Origin: Dialister hominis | GTDB taxonomy: Bacteria > Bacillota > Negativicutes > Veillonellales > Dialisteraceae | Direction: 5' to 3' | DNA: 64,000 bases | Assembly: GCF_007164725.1 (NCBI RefSeq) | Contig: NZ_AP019697.1 | Coordinates: 1,833,501 to 1,897,500, forward strand | Shown here: positions 32,845-41,243 of the stretch, piece by piece | Position numbering within the stretch: position 1 is the first letter of the stretch | Layout of the letters: every line of letters starts with the position of its first letter | Program-made: the position numbers and the translations under genes | Notes under the pieces: model-generated | Database searches by the model: none | The model's input: only the letters and a program-made list of their open reading frames with translations | Told to the model about the DNA's origin: nothing

Positions 32845-33738
32845 TTGAATCTGGAATTTTACAAAAATTTCATTGCGATCGTCGAGGCGGGGGGCCTCAA
32901 TAAGGCATCGCGCCAGATCCATGTCGCACAGCCTGCACTGACCCGTCAGCTCCAGCTGATGGAAAAAGAATACGGGGCTGCGCTCGTCGACCCAAGAAGA
33001 GGCCGGCACAGTTTGAAACTCACGGAAGCCGGATGGATCTTCTATCGCCAGGCAAAACAGATTTATGAGACAGACCAGACAACGCACGCGGAAATCGAAG
33101 CGCTCACAGCAGGCCTCACAGGCACCCTGCGCATCAGCGTCTTCCCGTCGTACGCGCCTTTCCTGTTCCAGAAAATCATTCCGCAGTTCCATGAGAAATA
33201 CCCGGACCTCTGCTTCCGCATCCGCGAATCCTATCACACTACGCTCGTCGACGACATCCGCACCGGCGTCTCTGAAATAGGCATCGCCAATGCGCCGCTT
33301 CCTGATCCGTCCTTCTTTAAGATCCTCAGAAAGGAAGAATGCCAGATCATGATCGCAGGCCCGAAGGGAAGCCCGCTTCTTGCAGAAAACGAGACCATCA
33401 CGCCCGACATGCTCGCCGGACAGCCTCTCGCCGTCAGCAGAAGCACCGAAGAAATCATCAAGAAACTCTTCCGCTCCCACAACATCGTCCCGAGAATCCT
33501 CTTCTCCCTCGACACACGCTCCTCCGCCATGGACGCCGCTGAAAGCAAAATGGCATTCGGCATCGTCGTCAGGGACGAAGGCGATATCTATCCGACAGAA
33601 ACCCTCACCTTCCGTCCGCTCGCCATGCCAGACGTACCGATTGGAAAGACCTTCTTCTGCCAGAAAGGCCACCGCCTGAGCAAAGCCATGGAAGAATTCC
33701 TGGCAGCATTCCCGGAAACCGCTGAAATCGAAGAATAA
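32845..33738 (+). CDS. LysR-type transcriptional regulator
   Basis: 297 residues starting at a TTG with AGGGGGG 7 bases upstream. The N-terminal winged HTH is clear: NLEFYKNFIAIVEAGGLNKASRQIHVAQPALTRQLQLMEKEYGAALVDP (residues 1-50). A linker helix follows, then the periplasmic-binding-like effector domain from about residue 88 (GTLRISVFPSYAPFLFQKIIPQF). It is transcribed away from the AEC transporter, the usual arrangement for a LysR protein and its target. The effector is unknown; an organic acid carried by the transporter is plausible. Confidence 0.92.
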   Translation: MNLEFYKNFIAIVEAGGLNKASRQIHVAQPALTRQLQLMEKEYGAALVDPRRGRHSLKLTEAGWIFYRQAKQIYETDQTTHAEIEALTAGLTGTLRISVFPSYAPFLFQKIIPQFHEKYPDLCFRIRESYHTTLVDDIRTGVSEIGIANAPLPDPSFFKILRKEECQIMIAGPKGSPLLAENETITPDMLAGQPLAVSRSTEEIIKKLFRSHNIVPRILFSLDTRSSAMDAAESKMAFGIVVRDEGDIYPTETLTFRPLAMPDVPIGKTFFCQKGHRLSKAMEEFLAAFPETAEIEE

Positions 33739-33752
33739 TAGAACATAAACAT

Positions 33753-33795
33753 AAAAAGAGCACATAAAGCCAGCCTGCTTTCGTGTGCTCTTTTT
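33753..33795 (+). terminator. Terminator of the LysR gene
   Basis: AAAAAGAGCACA (33753-33764) pairs with TGTGCTCTTTTT (33784-33795). Confidence 0.88.
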
Positions 33796-33829
33796 GCGTG
33801 GGGAATGCGGAGCATCGCGAGTTCCGTAT

Positions 33830-34080
33830 TTTCCTGACCGCAGCGAGGTTGTATGGTTTAGGCGTCCCCGTCAGGGGAAGGAGTATGGCAGGGATGGGGA
33901 CATAAGGTTTCAAACAAATAAGAGCTGCGCTCTTTCTTTTATTCCTTGCGAAGCTGTCCCCGTCAGGGGAAAGTGGCGCGCATGCGCCGAAAGGGGTTCA
34001 TTTTTGCCAGCAATGCAAGCACTCGCCTTCCCTGGCAGTAAAGTTCTTCCTTTTACGCCGAAAAGGGTTCATTTCCCCAT
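33830..34080. repeat. Mosaic intergenic repeats next to copy D
   Basis: CAGCGAGGTTGTATGG, then AAGGTTTCAAACAAATAAGAG with TTCTTTTATTCCTTGCGAAG and GAAAGTGGCGCGCATGCGCC: a diverged copy of the segment at 30.78-30.84 and 62.36-62.45 kb. No gene. Confidence 0.75.
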
Positions 34081-34120
34081 CTTATCCACAAATATTATAA
34101 GTCGCTCCACTAACCAAAAA

Positions 34121-34455
34121 GGAGCTTTGACAAAAATGATTGCACTTTTTGTCAAAGCTCCTTTTGTGTGGGTATATTCGATTAGAGGATTATCCAACAA
34201 AATAAAAACCTGAGCGATGATGCTTCGCCTTCTTAGAAAATGCAACTCTTTCGCCCAGCATCGGAAAAGTGATAGGCTGGGCACTTTCCCCTCCGGGAAC
34301 AGTTCGGCGATGTGAAATATAAGAAATCAGTTCTGTTTTGTTTTGAACTTATATACCTGCGGCTGAGGAAATGCAACTCATCCGCCCGACATCAGAATTT
34401 GAGGTCGGGCACCTTCCCTTCCAGGGCAAGGTCAAAGGCGTTTTGCCACAGTTCC
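34121..34455 (+). repeat. Terminal-inverted-repeat element, copy D
   Basis: Starts with a perfect 16 bp hairpin GGAGCTTTGACAAAAA / TTTTTGTCAAAGCTCC (34121-34161), then GATTAGAGGATTATCCAAC. It ends with GTTTTGCCACAGTTCC next to pfkA. The interior differs from copies A-C: a CCGCCCGACATCAGAATTTG module and CCTTCCCTTCCAGGGCAAGG, shared with copy E. Confidence 0.7.
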
Positions 34456-34467
34456 TTCTTCTTTTTC

Positions 34468-35463
34468 TTACAGTCCTGATTCTCTTATGTTTCCTTCTAC
34501 CTGGGCTGCGCCAAGCATTTCTGCCAGGTCGTAGAGTTTCTGGTTGAAGGGTTTCTTTATATGTTTTGCATCTTCGTAGGATACTTTTCTGACTTTGCCT
34601 TCCCACATACCGACGAGGGCGGCTGTTTCTCCATCAAGGAGTGCTTTGACGGCTGCGGCTCCCAGGGTGGATCCAAGGATGGCGTCTTTGGCGCTTGGCT
34701 GGCCGCCTCTCTGGATGAAGCCCAAGATAGTGGTGCAGATGTCGATGTCAGTGCGTTCCTTGAGCCATTCGCCGAGGGCTCTTCCGTCATCGGCGCCTTC
34801 TGCGCAGATGATGATGCTGTTCGTCCTGCCCTCTTCCATCTGTCGTTTGAGGCTTCTGGCGAGTTTCTCGCGGCTGAAGGGAACTTCAGGGACGAGGATG
34901 TATTCGGCGCCGCAGGCAAGGCCTGAGTCTAAGGCGATGTTTCCTGCAAAGCGTCCCATGACTTCGACGATGGCAGCACGGTTGTGGGCGCTGGCGGTGT
35001 CGCGGATGCGGCTGACAGCGGATACGACGGCATTCACGGCGGTATCGTGACCGATGGTTTCATCGGTGCCGTGCATGTCGTTATCGATAGTGCCCGGAAT
35101 GGTGACGGTCGAAATGCCCAGTTTCGAAAGGACTTCGGCGCCTTTGATGGAGCCGTCCCCGCCTACGACGACGAGGCCGTCGATGCCTCTATGCTTCAGC
35201 GTTTCTGCCGCTTTGATCTGGTTTTCTTCTTCCAAGAATTCCTTGCATCTGGCCGTTTTCAGCATGGTGCCGCCATGGAGGACAACGCCGCTCACGGAGG
35301 AGGATTCCATGCGGACGAAGTCATCGTCCAGAAGTCCTGCATAGCCTCTGTATATTCCATAAATCTGGCATCCAAGCGCCAGGGCTGTCCTTACGACCGC
35401 CCGTACGGCCGCATTCATGCCCGGCGCATCTCCGCCGCTTGTGAGCACAGCTAGTCTTTTCAT
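34468..35463 (-). CDS. pfkA: 6-phosphofructokinase
   Basis: 331 residues from the ATG at 35463 (GGAGGG 6 bases upstream); the longer frame to 35586 overlaps aroK and is unlikely. It phosphorylates fructose 6-phosphate in glycolysis. Motifs: RLAVLTSGGDAPGMNAAVRA at the N-terminus, VVVGGDGSIKGA, TIPGTIDNDMHGTDETIGHDTA with the catalytic Asp, EVMGRFAG, and RGGQPSAKDAILGS. Length and the GGDGS motif fit the ATP-dependent bacterial type. It is 22 bases after aroK at the end of the pilus operon, an unusual place that may only reflect shared transcription. Confidence 0.93.
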   Translation of the reverse strand: MKRLAVLTSGGDAPGMNAAVRAVVRTALALGCQIYGIYRGYAGLLDDDFVRMESSSVSGVVLHGGTMLKTARCKEFLEEENQIKAAETLKHRGIDGLVVVGGDGSIKGAEVLSKLGISTVTIPGTIDNDMHGTDETIGHDTAVNAVVSAVSRIRDTASAHNRAAIVEVMGRFAGNIALDSGLACGAEYILVPEVPFSREKLARSLKRQMEEGRTNSIIICAEGADDGRALGEWLKERTDIDICTTILGFIQRGGQPSAKDAILGSTLGAAAVKALLDGETAALVGMWEGKVRKVSYEDAKHIKKPFNQKLYDLAEMLGAAQVEGNIRESGL

Positions 35464-35485
35464 GAAAATCCCTCCCTGCGGCCGA

Positions 35486-36109
35486 CTACTGGGATCTTCT
35501 CCCATGGGAAGAGGGCCGGCCGTTCCGCTCTCTCTTCTCGGTATGTTCCTCACGGCCGGGATACCCCGGTCCCCGCCGTGCTGCAAATCCTATATTGTGC
35601 TTGTCAATGTAGCGCGCAATCATGAGCGCTGTCTGTTCCGGATGGCAGTTCGTCGTATTGATGACAAGATCGACCCTGTCTCTCCATTTCGTCCATTTCC
35701 TCAGCATCTGACGGACGTATCCGTCCACATCGGAGTAGTCCATCGTCGGACGTTTCCCGATGCGGCGCCTCACGCGCTCGGCCAGGCGGAATGGTTTCGC
35801 ATAGAGCAGGATGACGACACCATGCTCGGAGAGGAGATGAAATTTCTCCTCCGTCATGGGATAATTTCCGCCCATCGCAATCACCGCCTCATGGTAGAAG
35901 CGCACTCTGTTGATGATTTCCTTTTCCTTGGCAGTGAACGCATCCGGCCCCGCACTCTGGTAGTACTCGGCGATGCGCATCCCCGTGTCCTTTTCCATCA
36001 TGCGGTCCGTATCGGCCAGCTGCCAGTCCAGGCCGTCAGCGAGAATCCTCGCCGCGCGGCTCTTTCCTGTCCCCATGGGACCGATCAGAACTATATTTCT
36101 CTTTTTCAT
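35486..36109 (-). CDS. aroK: Shikimate kinase-like protein
   Basis: 207 residues. P-loop GPMGTGKS (10-17) and DTDRMMEKDTGMRIAEYY fit the shikimate-binding Asp region. IAMGGNYPM stands where shikimate kinases have GGG. RVRRRIGKRPTMD fits the lid. It would phosphorylate shikimate in aromatic amino acid synthesis. It is about 30 residues longer than usual, with a basic tail ending SSHGRRSQ. The ATG has GAGGT close upstream and overlaps the pilO-like gene by 74 bases. The GGN change leaves slight doubt about substrate; another small-molecule kinase is possible. Confidence 0.78.
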   Translation of the reverse strand: MKKRNIVLIGPMGTGKSRAARILADGLDWQLADTDRMMEKDTGMRIAEYYQSAGPDAFTAKEKEIINRVRFYHEAVIAMGGNYPMTEEKFHLLSEHGVVILLYAKPFRLAERVRRRIGKRPTMDYSDVDGYVRQMLRKWTKWRDRVDLVINTTNCHPEQTALMIARYIDKHNIGFAARRGPGYPGREEHTEKRERNGRPSSHGRRSQ

Positions 36110-36593
36110 AGGTACCTCGGCTTTGGAAGGTACGGATCTCCGCGTCGAAGGACAACTGTCCTCCCTCTCTTTTCAATGATTTGAGATCCATCGCATTCCA
36201 TCTCTCTTTGCCTTTTATTATATCAAAGCCGCGGACAATTTGGGCAAAGCTTCCGGTACCTTGTACACGTATTTTTTGAAATTTTCCGTTTTCGTCGATA
36301 GTTCCTTCACTTTCCGAGATATTCGTCACGGTGGCGCCGCTCTCCTCGAGCGCTTCCGCAAGCTCCGGCGCGCTTGCTTTCCCGAAAAGCTCCGTCAGAA
36401 ACGGCAGGTACGTCCCCTCTTCCGGCGCCCTGAAATGGAGCGCCTTCTGGTTCTCTGCCGCCATGAGGCCGGCCGATTCTTCCTTGTCCCATGAACGCTC
36501 GACGAAAAAGCAGCCCGTCAGGGCGAGGAGAAAGGCGAGCGCGAGGTACTCTCTCTTGTACTTCGTATCATGCAGGATTGGTTCGAGCCTCAT
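36036..36593 (-). CDS. PilO-like pilus assembly protein
   Basis: 185 residues. A short cytosolic N-terminus, one transmembrane helix (YLALAFLLALTGCFFVE) and a periplasmic domain with an alternating fold (TYLPFLTELFGKASAPELAEALEESGATVTN), as in PilO/GspM. The last 25 residues are very charged and overlap aroK, so the functional end may be near FDAEIRTFQS. It overlaps the PilM/N-like gene by 4 bases. Assigned mainly by position and topology; direct similarity to PilO is weak. Confidence 0.6.
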   Translation of the reverse strand: MRLEPILHDTKYKREYLALAFLLALTGCFFVERSWDKEESAGLMAAENQKALHFRAPEEGTYLPFLTELFGKASAPELAEALEESGATVTNISESEGTIDENGKFQKIRVQGTGSFAQIVRGFDIIKGKERWNAMDLKSLKREGGQLSFDAEIRTFQSRGTYEKEKYSSDRSHGDRKEPRGEDSR

Positions 36594-38128
36594 TTCTTCA
36601 CCGTCCTTTTGACTGCTTTTCTGGGCGCATCCGTCTTCGGCGTTTCATCAGCCCTCGTCCAGATGATTGTGAAATCGGTGAGCTTCGTCAGCGGATTTCC
36701 CTTCCGCTTCCCGATTCTCGTCTCACCGCCCCAGGAAGAGGCGACGACATCGCGGAGAAACCCGACGGCCTCAGGTGTCTGCGCCGTTCCTTCAAGGCGC
36801 ACTTCCCCGCTCTCCTCAGCGATTTCCCTCAAGACGACACCGGACGGCATCGATTCTCCGAGGTACGCGAGCTTCTGTTCCCAGCGCATGTTTTCCTTCT
36901 CCAGCTTCCGCAGCATGCCTTCGAGCGCCCGCGCCTCATGCTGCTCCTTCTCATACGCTTCCATTTCCTTCCTGACCGGCGAGAGGGAAATGGAAAGCTC
37001 CTTCTCATGGAGGAAATCCTTCTCGGCAGAGACGAACATTCCTAGGCCCGTCAGGCAGAAAAGGAACGATAGTACCGCCGCTCCCTGCGCCATGCGAAGG
37101 CCGCGGTTCTCTTCCGTGAAGAGCCTCCGCACCGCGCCGGAGGGGATGACCGTCCCTGCCTTATCCGCGCCCATGAGGAGACGGAATGCCGTTTCATGAA
37201 GAAATCCTTCTTCCTCGGCTGGAATCATCACTTTGAGATTCGCAGATGATTCTTCTTCCGAGAAATCCCTGATGTCAGGCGCATCCTCATAGGCAAGCAC
37301 CGCCGAGAAAGTATCCTCATCCTCGTACTCTTCGCTGTCCGGATTTTCCTCAGGGACTTCCCCGCCAGAAATGGCGGCAAGCAGGGCTGCCTTCCAGTAC
37401 ACCATCTCTTCTTCCGTGCAGGAGAAAAGCGGGATGAGGAAGCATGGCACTTCCCCTTCCATGCCGTCTGCCTCCCTCAAAAAGAAGCGGCGTATCTTGT
37501 CCCTCTCGCTCTGCCTGGCCTTGAGGCTTCTGACCTTTTCGCCGCAGTAGAAGAAGAGCTGCGCCGTCGATTCCGCGGCGAAGCAGACGCCGTAAGGACC
37601 ATCTGCAAGCGGGATATCCGTCACGGGGAGAATCGAAACGAGGCGTTTCTTTACCAGACGCGCGCCTTCTATCCAGCGCGTGACCGTGATTTCATAGACA
37701 GAAGAAAAGAGGATGTGCCAGGCCTGCGGCGTGTGCGAGAGGACGCGAAGACCGGTCCGGAGCGGCTCATCACCGGGGAATATCCTGTCCTCTTCCCAGG
37801 ATAGCGACTCGTGCATTTCATCCTCATCCATTTCCGGAAGATTCAGCACCTTCGTTCGAAGATCACGGCTCGTCGCAATGAGCATCAGGGACTTTCCGCG
37901 GATGCCCTTCTCTGCGAGCGCTTCCAGAGCTTCGGCAATCTTTTCCGGCTCCTTGTCGTGGGGAAAGGGAACGGAGGCGAAACGGAGGAACTTCCCCTCC
38001 TGCATGTCCACTCCATAAAGACGGCCTGCCATCGGAAGGAGTATCGTTTTCTTCGTACCCGAAAAGAAGCGCCTTGCCCGCATGAGCAGCGCTTCCTTCG
38101 CAAGAACTGAGGTATCAAAATGGAACAC
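36590..38128 (-). CDS. Fused PilM/PilN-like (GspL-like) pilus assembly protein
   Basis: 512 residues. The N-terminal half (about 25-250) looks like an actin-like PilM/GspL cytosolic domain: TILLPMAGRLYGVDM, the phrase RTKVLNLPEMDEDEMHESLSWEEDRIF and ITVTRWIEGARLVKKRLVSILP. An acidic linker (about 255-300) follows. Near 350-370 comes a transmembrane helix (AAVLSFLFCLTGLGMFVS), a coiled coil (about 375-425) and a PilN-like periplasmic domain (SGVVLREIAEESGEVRLEGTAQTPEAVGFLRDV). PilM and PilN are usually separate proteins. It links the cytosolic motor to PilO and the pseudopilus. Confidence 0.7.
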   Translation of the reverse strand: MFHFDTSVLAKEALLMRARRFFSGTKKTILLPMAGRLYGVDMQEGKFLRFASVPFPHDKEPEKIAEALEALAEKGIRGKSLMLIATSRDLRTKVLNLPEMDEDEMHESLSWEEDRIFPGDEPLRTGLRVLSHTPQAWHILFSSVYEITVTRWIEGARLVKKRLVSILPVTDIPLADGPYGVCFAAESTAQLFFYCGEKVRSLKARQSERDKIRRFFLREADGMEGEVPCFLIPLFSCTEEEMVYWKAALLAAISGGEVPEENPDSEEYEDEDTFSAVLAYEDAPDIRDFSEEESSANLKVMIPAEEEGFLHETAFRLLMGADKAGTVIPSGAVRRLFTEENRGLRMAQGAAVLSFLFCLTGLGMFVSAEKDFLHEKELSISLSPVRKEMEAYEKEQHEARALEGMLRKLEKENMRWEQKLAYLGESMPSGVVLREIAEESGEVRLEGTAQTPEAVGFLRDVVASSWGGETRIGKRKGNPLTKLTDFTIIWTRADETPKTDAPRKAVKRTVKK

Positions 38129-38516
38129 TTGAAATATCCTCCACCGTCAAAATGCGCTTTCCATCCACCGTTTCCGAAGAGAAATCAATCGTCAGGAACC
38201 GGCGGTGATCCCCCTTTTCATTTTCCGAGCGGACCTTGATCCTGCCGCTCTCCCCGTCATCTGTGATCCTCACAAGGATCGTCCGGTCTCCCTCCTCCAG
38301 CGTGAGCGCCGTGCTTCCGCCTGCGCCTGAGGAAAGGCGAGAAAGAGCCCAGTTCGCCCCACTCTCTGCCGCATAGACCGAGCGGAGCCCCTCTTCATGC
38401 GACACCGCCGCGGCGCTGCCCCTTGTGAGGAAAAAGACGAGCGCCGTCGATGCTGAAAGGAGCGCCGAGAAGAGGAGAATCAGGATGATTGAAAGCGTCC
38501 CCTTCCTCCTACACAT
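38115..38516 (-). CDS. Minor pseudopilin / PilX-GspK-like protein
   Basis: 133 residues from the ATG at 38516, which overlaps the upstream stop (ATGTGTAG). Short basic leader MCRRKGTLS followed by a hydrophobic helix (SIILILLFSALLSASTALVFFLT), and the phrase YAAESGANWALSRLSSG, typical of PilX/GspK proteins. The rest is beta-rich. The G-T cleavage site lacks the usual +5 Glu, which is also the case in GspK. It overlaps the PilM/N-like gene by 14 bases. Confidence 0.7.
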   Translation of the reverse strand: MCRRKGTLSIILILLFSALLSASTALVFFLTRGSAAAVSHEEGLRSVYAAESGANWALSRLSSGAGGSTALTLEEGDRTILVRITDDGESGRIKVRSENEKGDHRRFLTIDFSSETVDGKRILTVEDISSVPF

Positions 38517-39033
38517 ACGGCTGCCCCTTCTTATACAAATCCGCATAAGGAATGACCGACGTCTCGCAGTCCACCTGGTCGATCCCGTTCTTATGCTCCA
38601 TCAGGAAATGAAGATGCAGCGCGCCCATTTCCTGGGAAAATACCGGATCCTCAGACGGCGAGAAAATGATCGTCTCGCCCGTTCCCGTCTTCTCGCCCGT
38701 TACCGGTTCCGAAAGGCCGTTGTAGAGGAGAAGCTTCAGCTTTTCCCTGTCGATATAAAACGTATACCGTGCCTCGACGTCCCTTTCATTCAGATCGTAG
38801 TACGTGTACCGGTCGCCGGAGACCGGTGCCTGTGCCATCCGACTGCCGTTCCTGATCTTTTCCGTCATGTAGTCGGAAACCGAGAGCGCCTCGCTCGAAA
38901 GCCGTCCGCGCCTTGCAAGGCTATCGATCACCCGCGCCGTCTCCGTGGCCAGCGGGAAGATTGAAAGCGCCAGCGAGGTCAGTATGAAGAGGGAAATCAG
39001 AGCTTCCAGAAGAAGAAATCCTTTTCGCTTCAT
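38509..39033 (-). CDS. Minor prepilin with N-methylation motif (PilW/GspJ-like)
   Basis: 174 residues. Class III signal KRKG-FLLLEALISLFILTSLAL, with cleavage after G5 and Glu at +5. The mature part has a helix followed by strands (YTYYDLNERDVEARYTFYIDREKLKLLLYN), as in PilW/GspJ. It overlaps both neighbours by a few bases, so translation is coupled. A structural component at the pseudopilus tip is likely. Confidence 0.8.
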   Translation of the reverse strand: MKRKGFLLLEALISLFILTSLALSIFPLATETARVIDSLARRGRLSSEALSVSDYMTEKIRNGSRMAQAPVSGDRYTYYDLNERDVEARYTFYIDREKLKLLLYNGLSEPVTGEKTGTGETIIFSPSEDPVFSQEMGALHLHFLMEHKNGIDQVDCETSVIPYADLYKKGQPYV

Positions 39034-39392
39034 TGCGGATCCTCCATCAGGACGGAAAAAGAAACGGACTTCCCGGACGAATCTGAGACCTCCGCCTTTA
39101 TCCGCCTCATCGGGACAGATTCGACATAAACGGGCTCCTCAGTCATATCGACCGTATACGTCCGGCCATTTTTCACGATTTCTTTCGGCATAGAAACGGG
39201 CTCACCCAGACGCACGCTGGCCTTCATCTGCTCCATGGCATCCTGGGCAATCAACGTTTCATCAAGGGAAATTTCCCTTTCCGCCTCCCGCCTTGCCGCC
39301 ACGGACACTGAGAGGAAAACGCCCGCGCCAAGTGTCATGACAATCGCCAATGCTGCGGCCGCCCACACCAGAAGAAAGCCTTCTCTCCTCAT
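39030..39392 (-). CDS. Minor pseudopilin-like protein
   Basis: 120 residues. RREG-FLLVWAAAALAIVMTLGAGVFLSVSV resembles a class III signal and helix, but the +5 position is Trp rather than Glu, as in some atypical minor pilins. The soluble part is short (about 85 residues), with TYTVDMTEEPVYVESV strands. Its order between the GspH-like and PilW-like genes suggests a GspI/PilV equivalent. 4-base overlaps on both sides. Confidence 0.68.
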   Translation of the reverse strand: MRREGFLLVWAAAALAIVMTLGAGVFLSVSVAARREAEREISLDETLIAQDAMEQMKASVRLGEPVSMPKEIVKNGRTYTVDMTEEPVYVESVPMRRIKAEVSDSSGKSVSFSVLMEDPQ

Positions 39393-39934
39393 GCGTCCCT
39401 CACGATCCGAACGCGTCCCGTGTACGCCGCCACCACGATCTGGCGCGCATACTTTCCGTCCTTCGTCCTCAAATACATCGAATACTTGCTGCTCTCCCCG
39501 GCATAGCCGTCTTTGCGGAGCGTCAGGTTCAGATTTCCCGTTCCGCGGATGTTTTCAGGAAACGAGCCTTTCGGGCGGATCGTCGTCGTGCCCTTTCTTG
39601 TGAAATACGAGACGTGATCGCCGTCCTGCGCACAGAAAAAGTACGTCCGCGCCACGACATTTCCATACCGCGACGTCTCGCTCCTTGCCTCTGTCTCTGC
39701 CTCACGGATGGCCGAGGCCAGCTCTTCGGCCGCCAGATCGAGCTGCCGCTCCTCCTGCCAGTCGGAAAGCGAGGGGACCGCCATCGCCATCCCCAAGGAG
39801 ACGATCAGGAGCACGATGAGCGCCTCAGCGAGAACAAAGCCACGATGCCGCCAGAAGCGTAAGCCCCGTTTCCTCGAAGAAGAAAGCCGCGATCCCTCCG
39901 GCAGCAAGGAACGGCGCGAAACGGATCCCGTCAT
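39389..39934 (-). CDS. Minor prepilin (GspH/FimT-like)
   Basis: 181 residues from the ATG at 39934, supported by AGGAGGT 6 bases upstream. A long basic leader ends RHRG, followed by FVLAEALIVLLIVSLGMAMAVPSLSDW, with cleavage before Phe and Glu at +5. The C-terminal domain (RYGNVVARTYFFCAQDGDHVSYF and on) fits GspH/FimT. It begins inside the prepilin peptidase gene (110 base overlap), an unusually long overlap, so the peptidase C-terminus or the long leader may be dispensable. Confidence 0.78.
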   Translation of the reverse strand: MTGSVSRRSLLPEGSRLSSSRKRGLRFWRHRGFVLAEALIVLLIVSLGMAMAVPSLSDWQEERQLDLAAEELASAIREAETEARSETSRYGNVVARTYFFCAQDGDHVSYFTRKGTTTIRPKGSFPENIRGTGNLNLTLRKDGYAGESSKYSMYLRTKDGKYARQIVVAAYTGRVRIVRDA

Positions 39935-40403
39935 CAAGCGACCTCCTTCCTGAAATCAAAAGAGGCAGGGAAAAGAGCGCGCATGATGCCGATGCGGCCC
40001 AGAGGAAACCGAGCGTTCCCACCGGCGAAAGCCAGGATGCAATCGCAGCGGAGAGGAATATATCTCCCTCGCCTGCGCCTCCGCCGGACGCCAGGCGCAG
40101 CACGAAGAAAACACCGCCGGCCAGCGATGCCGAAAGGATACCAAAGTAAATCATCCCCGCTTCATACGAAGTCAGAAGACCGCAGAGAAGAAGAAGCGCG
40201 CTCCAGCCGTCCGAAATATACCCCGTCCGCCTGTCCTCCATCGCGGGGAAGAAGAGCAAAAATGGCAGCAGAAAACGGGCCTTCCCCTCCGTCATGAAAA
40301 GAAGACCCGCATACAGGGCGCACGAAATCACGAGCAGAAGGAATCCTCTCCCGCCCTGCCAGACATTCTCCCACAATAACCGGTCTTCCACTCCGCTTCT
40401 CAT
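39825..40403 (-). CDS. Prepilin peptidase (A24 family), catalytic domain only
   Basis: 192 residues with six hydrophobic helices. The two catalytic aspartates are recognisable: D57 in FFPAMEDRRTGYISD and D114 in SGGGAGEGDIFLSAA, the G-x-G-D motif. The N-terminal Cys-rich methyltransferase domain of PilD is absent, as in TadV/ComC-short types. It would cleave the prepilins encoded around it at the inner membrane. It lies 9 bases after the major pilin gene and overlaps the GspH-like gene. Confidence 0.8.
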   Translation of the reverse strand: MRSGVEDRLLWENVWQGGRGFLLLVISCALYAGLLFMTEGKARFLLPFLLFFPAMEDRRTGYISDGWSALLLLCGLLTSYEAGMIYFGILSASLAGGVFFVLRLASGGGAGEGDIFLSAAIASWLSPVGTLGFLWAASASCALFSLPLLISGRRSLDDGIRFAPFLAAGGIAAFFFEETGLTLLAASWLCSR

Positions 40404-40412
40404 GGGAACCTC

Positions 40413-40811
40413 TTACGACTGCTGCGTACTTGTGCTCGTCGTTCCGTAAGACGAGTACGTCACAGAATTGAAAACAGCCGTCACTTCACCTTTGGAACCC
40501 ATCGTGTACGTCACACTCTTATCCGGCGGCTCCGGTATTTTTTTCAGATACCCATTCGCCCCTGTCGTATCCACCAGCTGCGAAAGCGCCGTCGGGTACT
40601 CGCCATTCTTCACGTAATACATCTCTGACGCCGTTCCGATCGCCGACAGATCCGCCTGAATACGAGCCGCCTTCGCATCATTTGTCATGCCAAGGATATC
40701 CGGCATAGCCACCGCCGACAAAATCCCCACAATCGCCACGACGATGATGAGCTCTAGGAGCATGAAACCTTTCCTTTTCCTTCCCAATCCACTGCCCTTG
40801 TAATTTTCCAT
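40413..40811 (-). CDS. Major type IV pilin / GspG-like pseudopilin
   Basis: 132 residues from the ATG at 40811 (GGAAGG upstream); in-frame starts at about 40829 or 40889 are alternatives. Basic leader ending GRKRKG, then FMLLELIIVVAIVGILSAVAMPD, with Glu at +5, the classic type IV pilin N-terminus. The globular part has DAKAARIQADLSAIGTASEMYYVKNGEYP and a GspG-like tail with TYTMGSKGEVTAVFNS. Only two or three strands follow, so it is a compact pilin. First gene of the operon, with a hairpin and T run about 65 bases upstream. Confidence 0.88.
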   Translation of the reverse strand: MENYKGSGLGRKRKGFMLLELIIVVAIVGILSAVAMPDILGMTNDAKAARIQADLSAIGTASEMYYVKNGEYPTALSQLVDTTGANGYLKKIPEPPDKSVTYTMGSKGEVTAVFNSVTYSSYGTTSTSTQQS

Positions 40812-40876
40812 TGTACCTTCCATCATGGACCAACCTTTCCCACAACACACCGGCCCCGCCGGTTTTTGAGCACAAC

Positions 40877-40906
40877 AAAAAGGCGGCACTTTGACTGGCG
40901 CCCGCC
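40877..40906 (-). terminator. Hairpin with T run upstream of the pilin gene
   Basis: On the minus strand GGCGG and CCGCC pair across a 15-base loop and TTTTT follows; a second GC hairpin, ACCGGC / GCCGGT, lies at 40849-40863. This could be an upstream terminator or a leader attenuator of the pilus operon. Bases 40907-41212 hold no gene that I can support. Confidence 0.4.
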
Positions 40907-41212
40907 TGCAAAAGACCTATCACTCCTCCCCGCACGAAACCCGACGCAGCCTTCCCGCTGCCAGCTCCCTTCCACAGAGCTCGTCAAGAAACATAAACAG
41001 AACAGCCAGACCTTCCGCAGCCGGCCAGTCCTTTATTGATACCAGCCCTTCCCTCCATCGGAAAGACACGGATCAATCACGTAATTTTCCTATATTATCC
41101 AAAATGCTGTATCAATATTCAAATAGAAAATAATCATAAAGATTATAAACTCCATGAAGCCGATGCATAGCAGAATAAAGATTTGGGAATGAGGAGAAAA
41201 GAGTAGCAAGGA

Positions 41213-41239
41213 AATAAAAAACCGCCCGTGAAGGGCGGT
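41213..41239 (-). terminator. Terminator of the LPS glycosyltransferase operon
   Basis: ACCGCCC (41221-41227) pairs with GGGCGGT (41233-41239), followed on the minus strand by TTTTTTATTT. Confidence 0.85.
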
Positions 41240-41243
41240 GAAA

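Noticed and set aside
40840-40935. c-di-GMP riboswitch upstream of the pilin gene
   Set aside because: Hairpins are present, but the conserved GEMM core strings could not be found.
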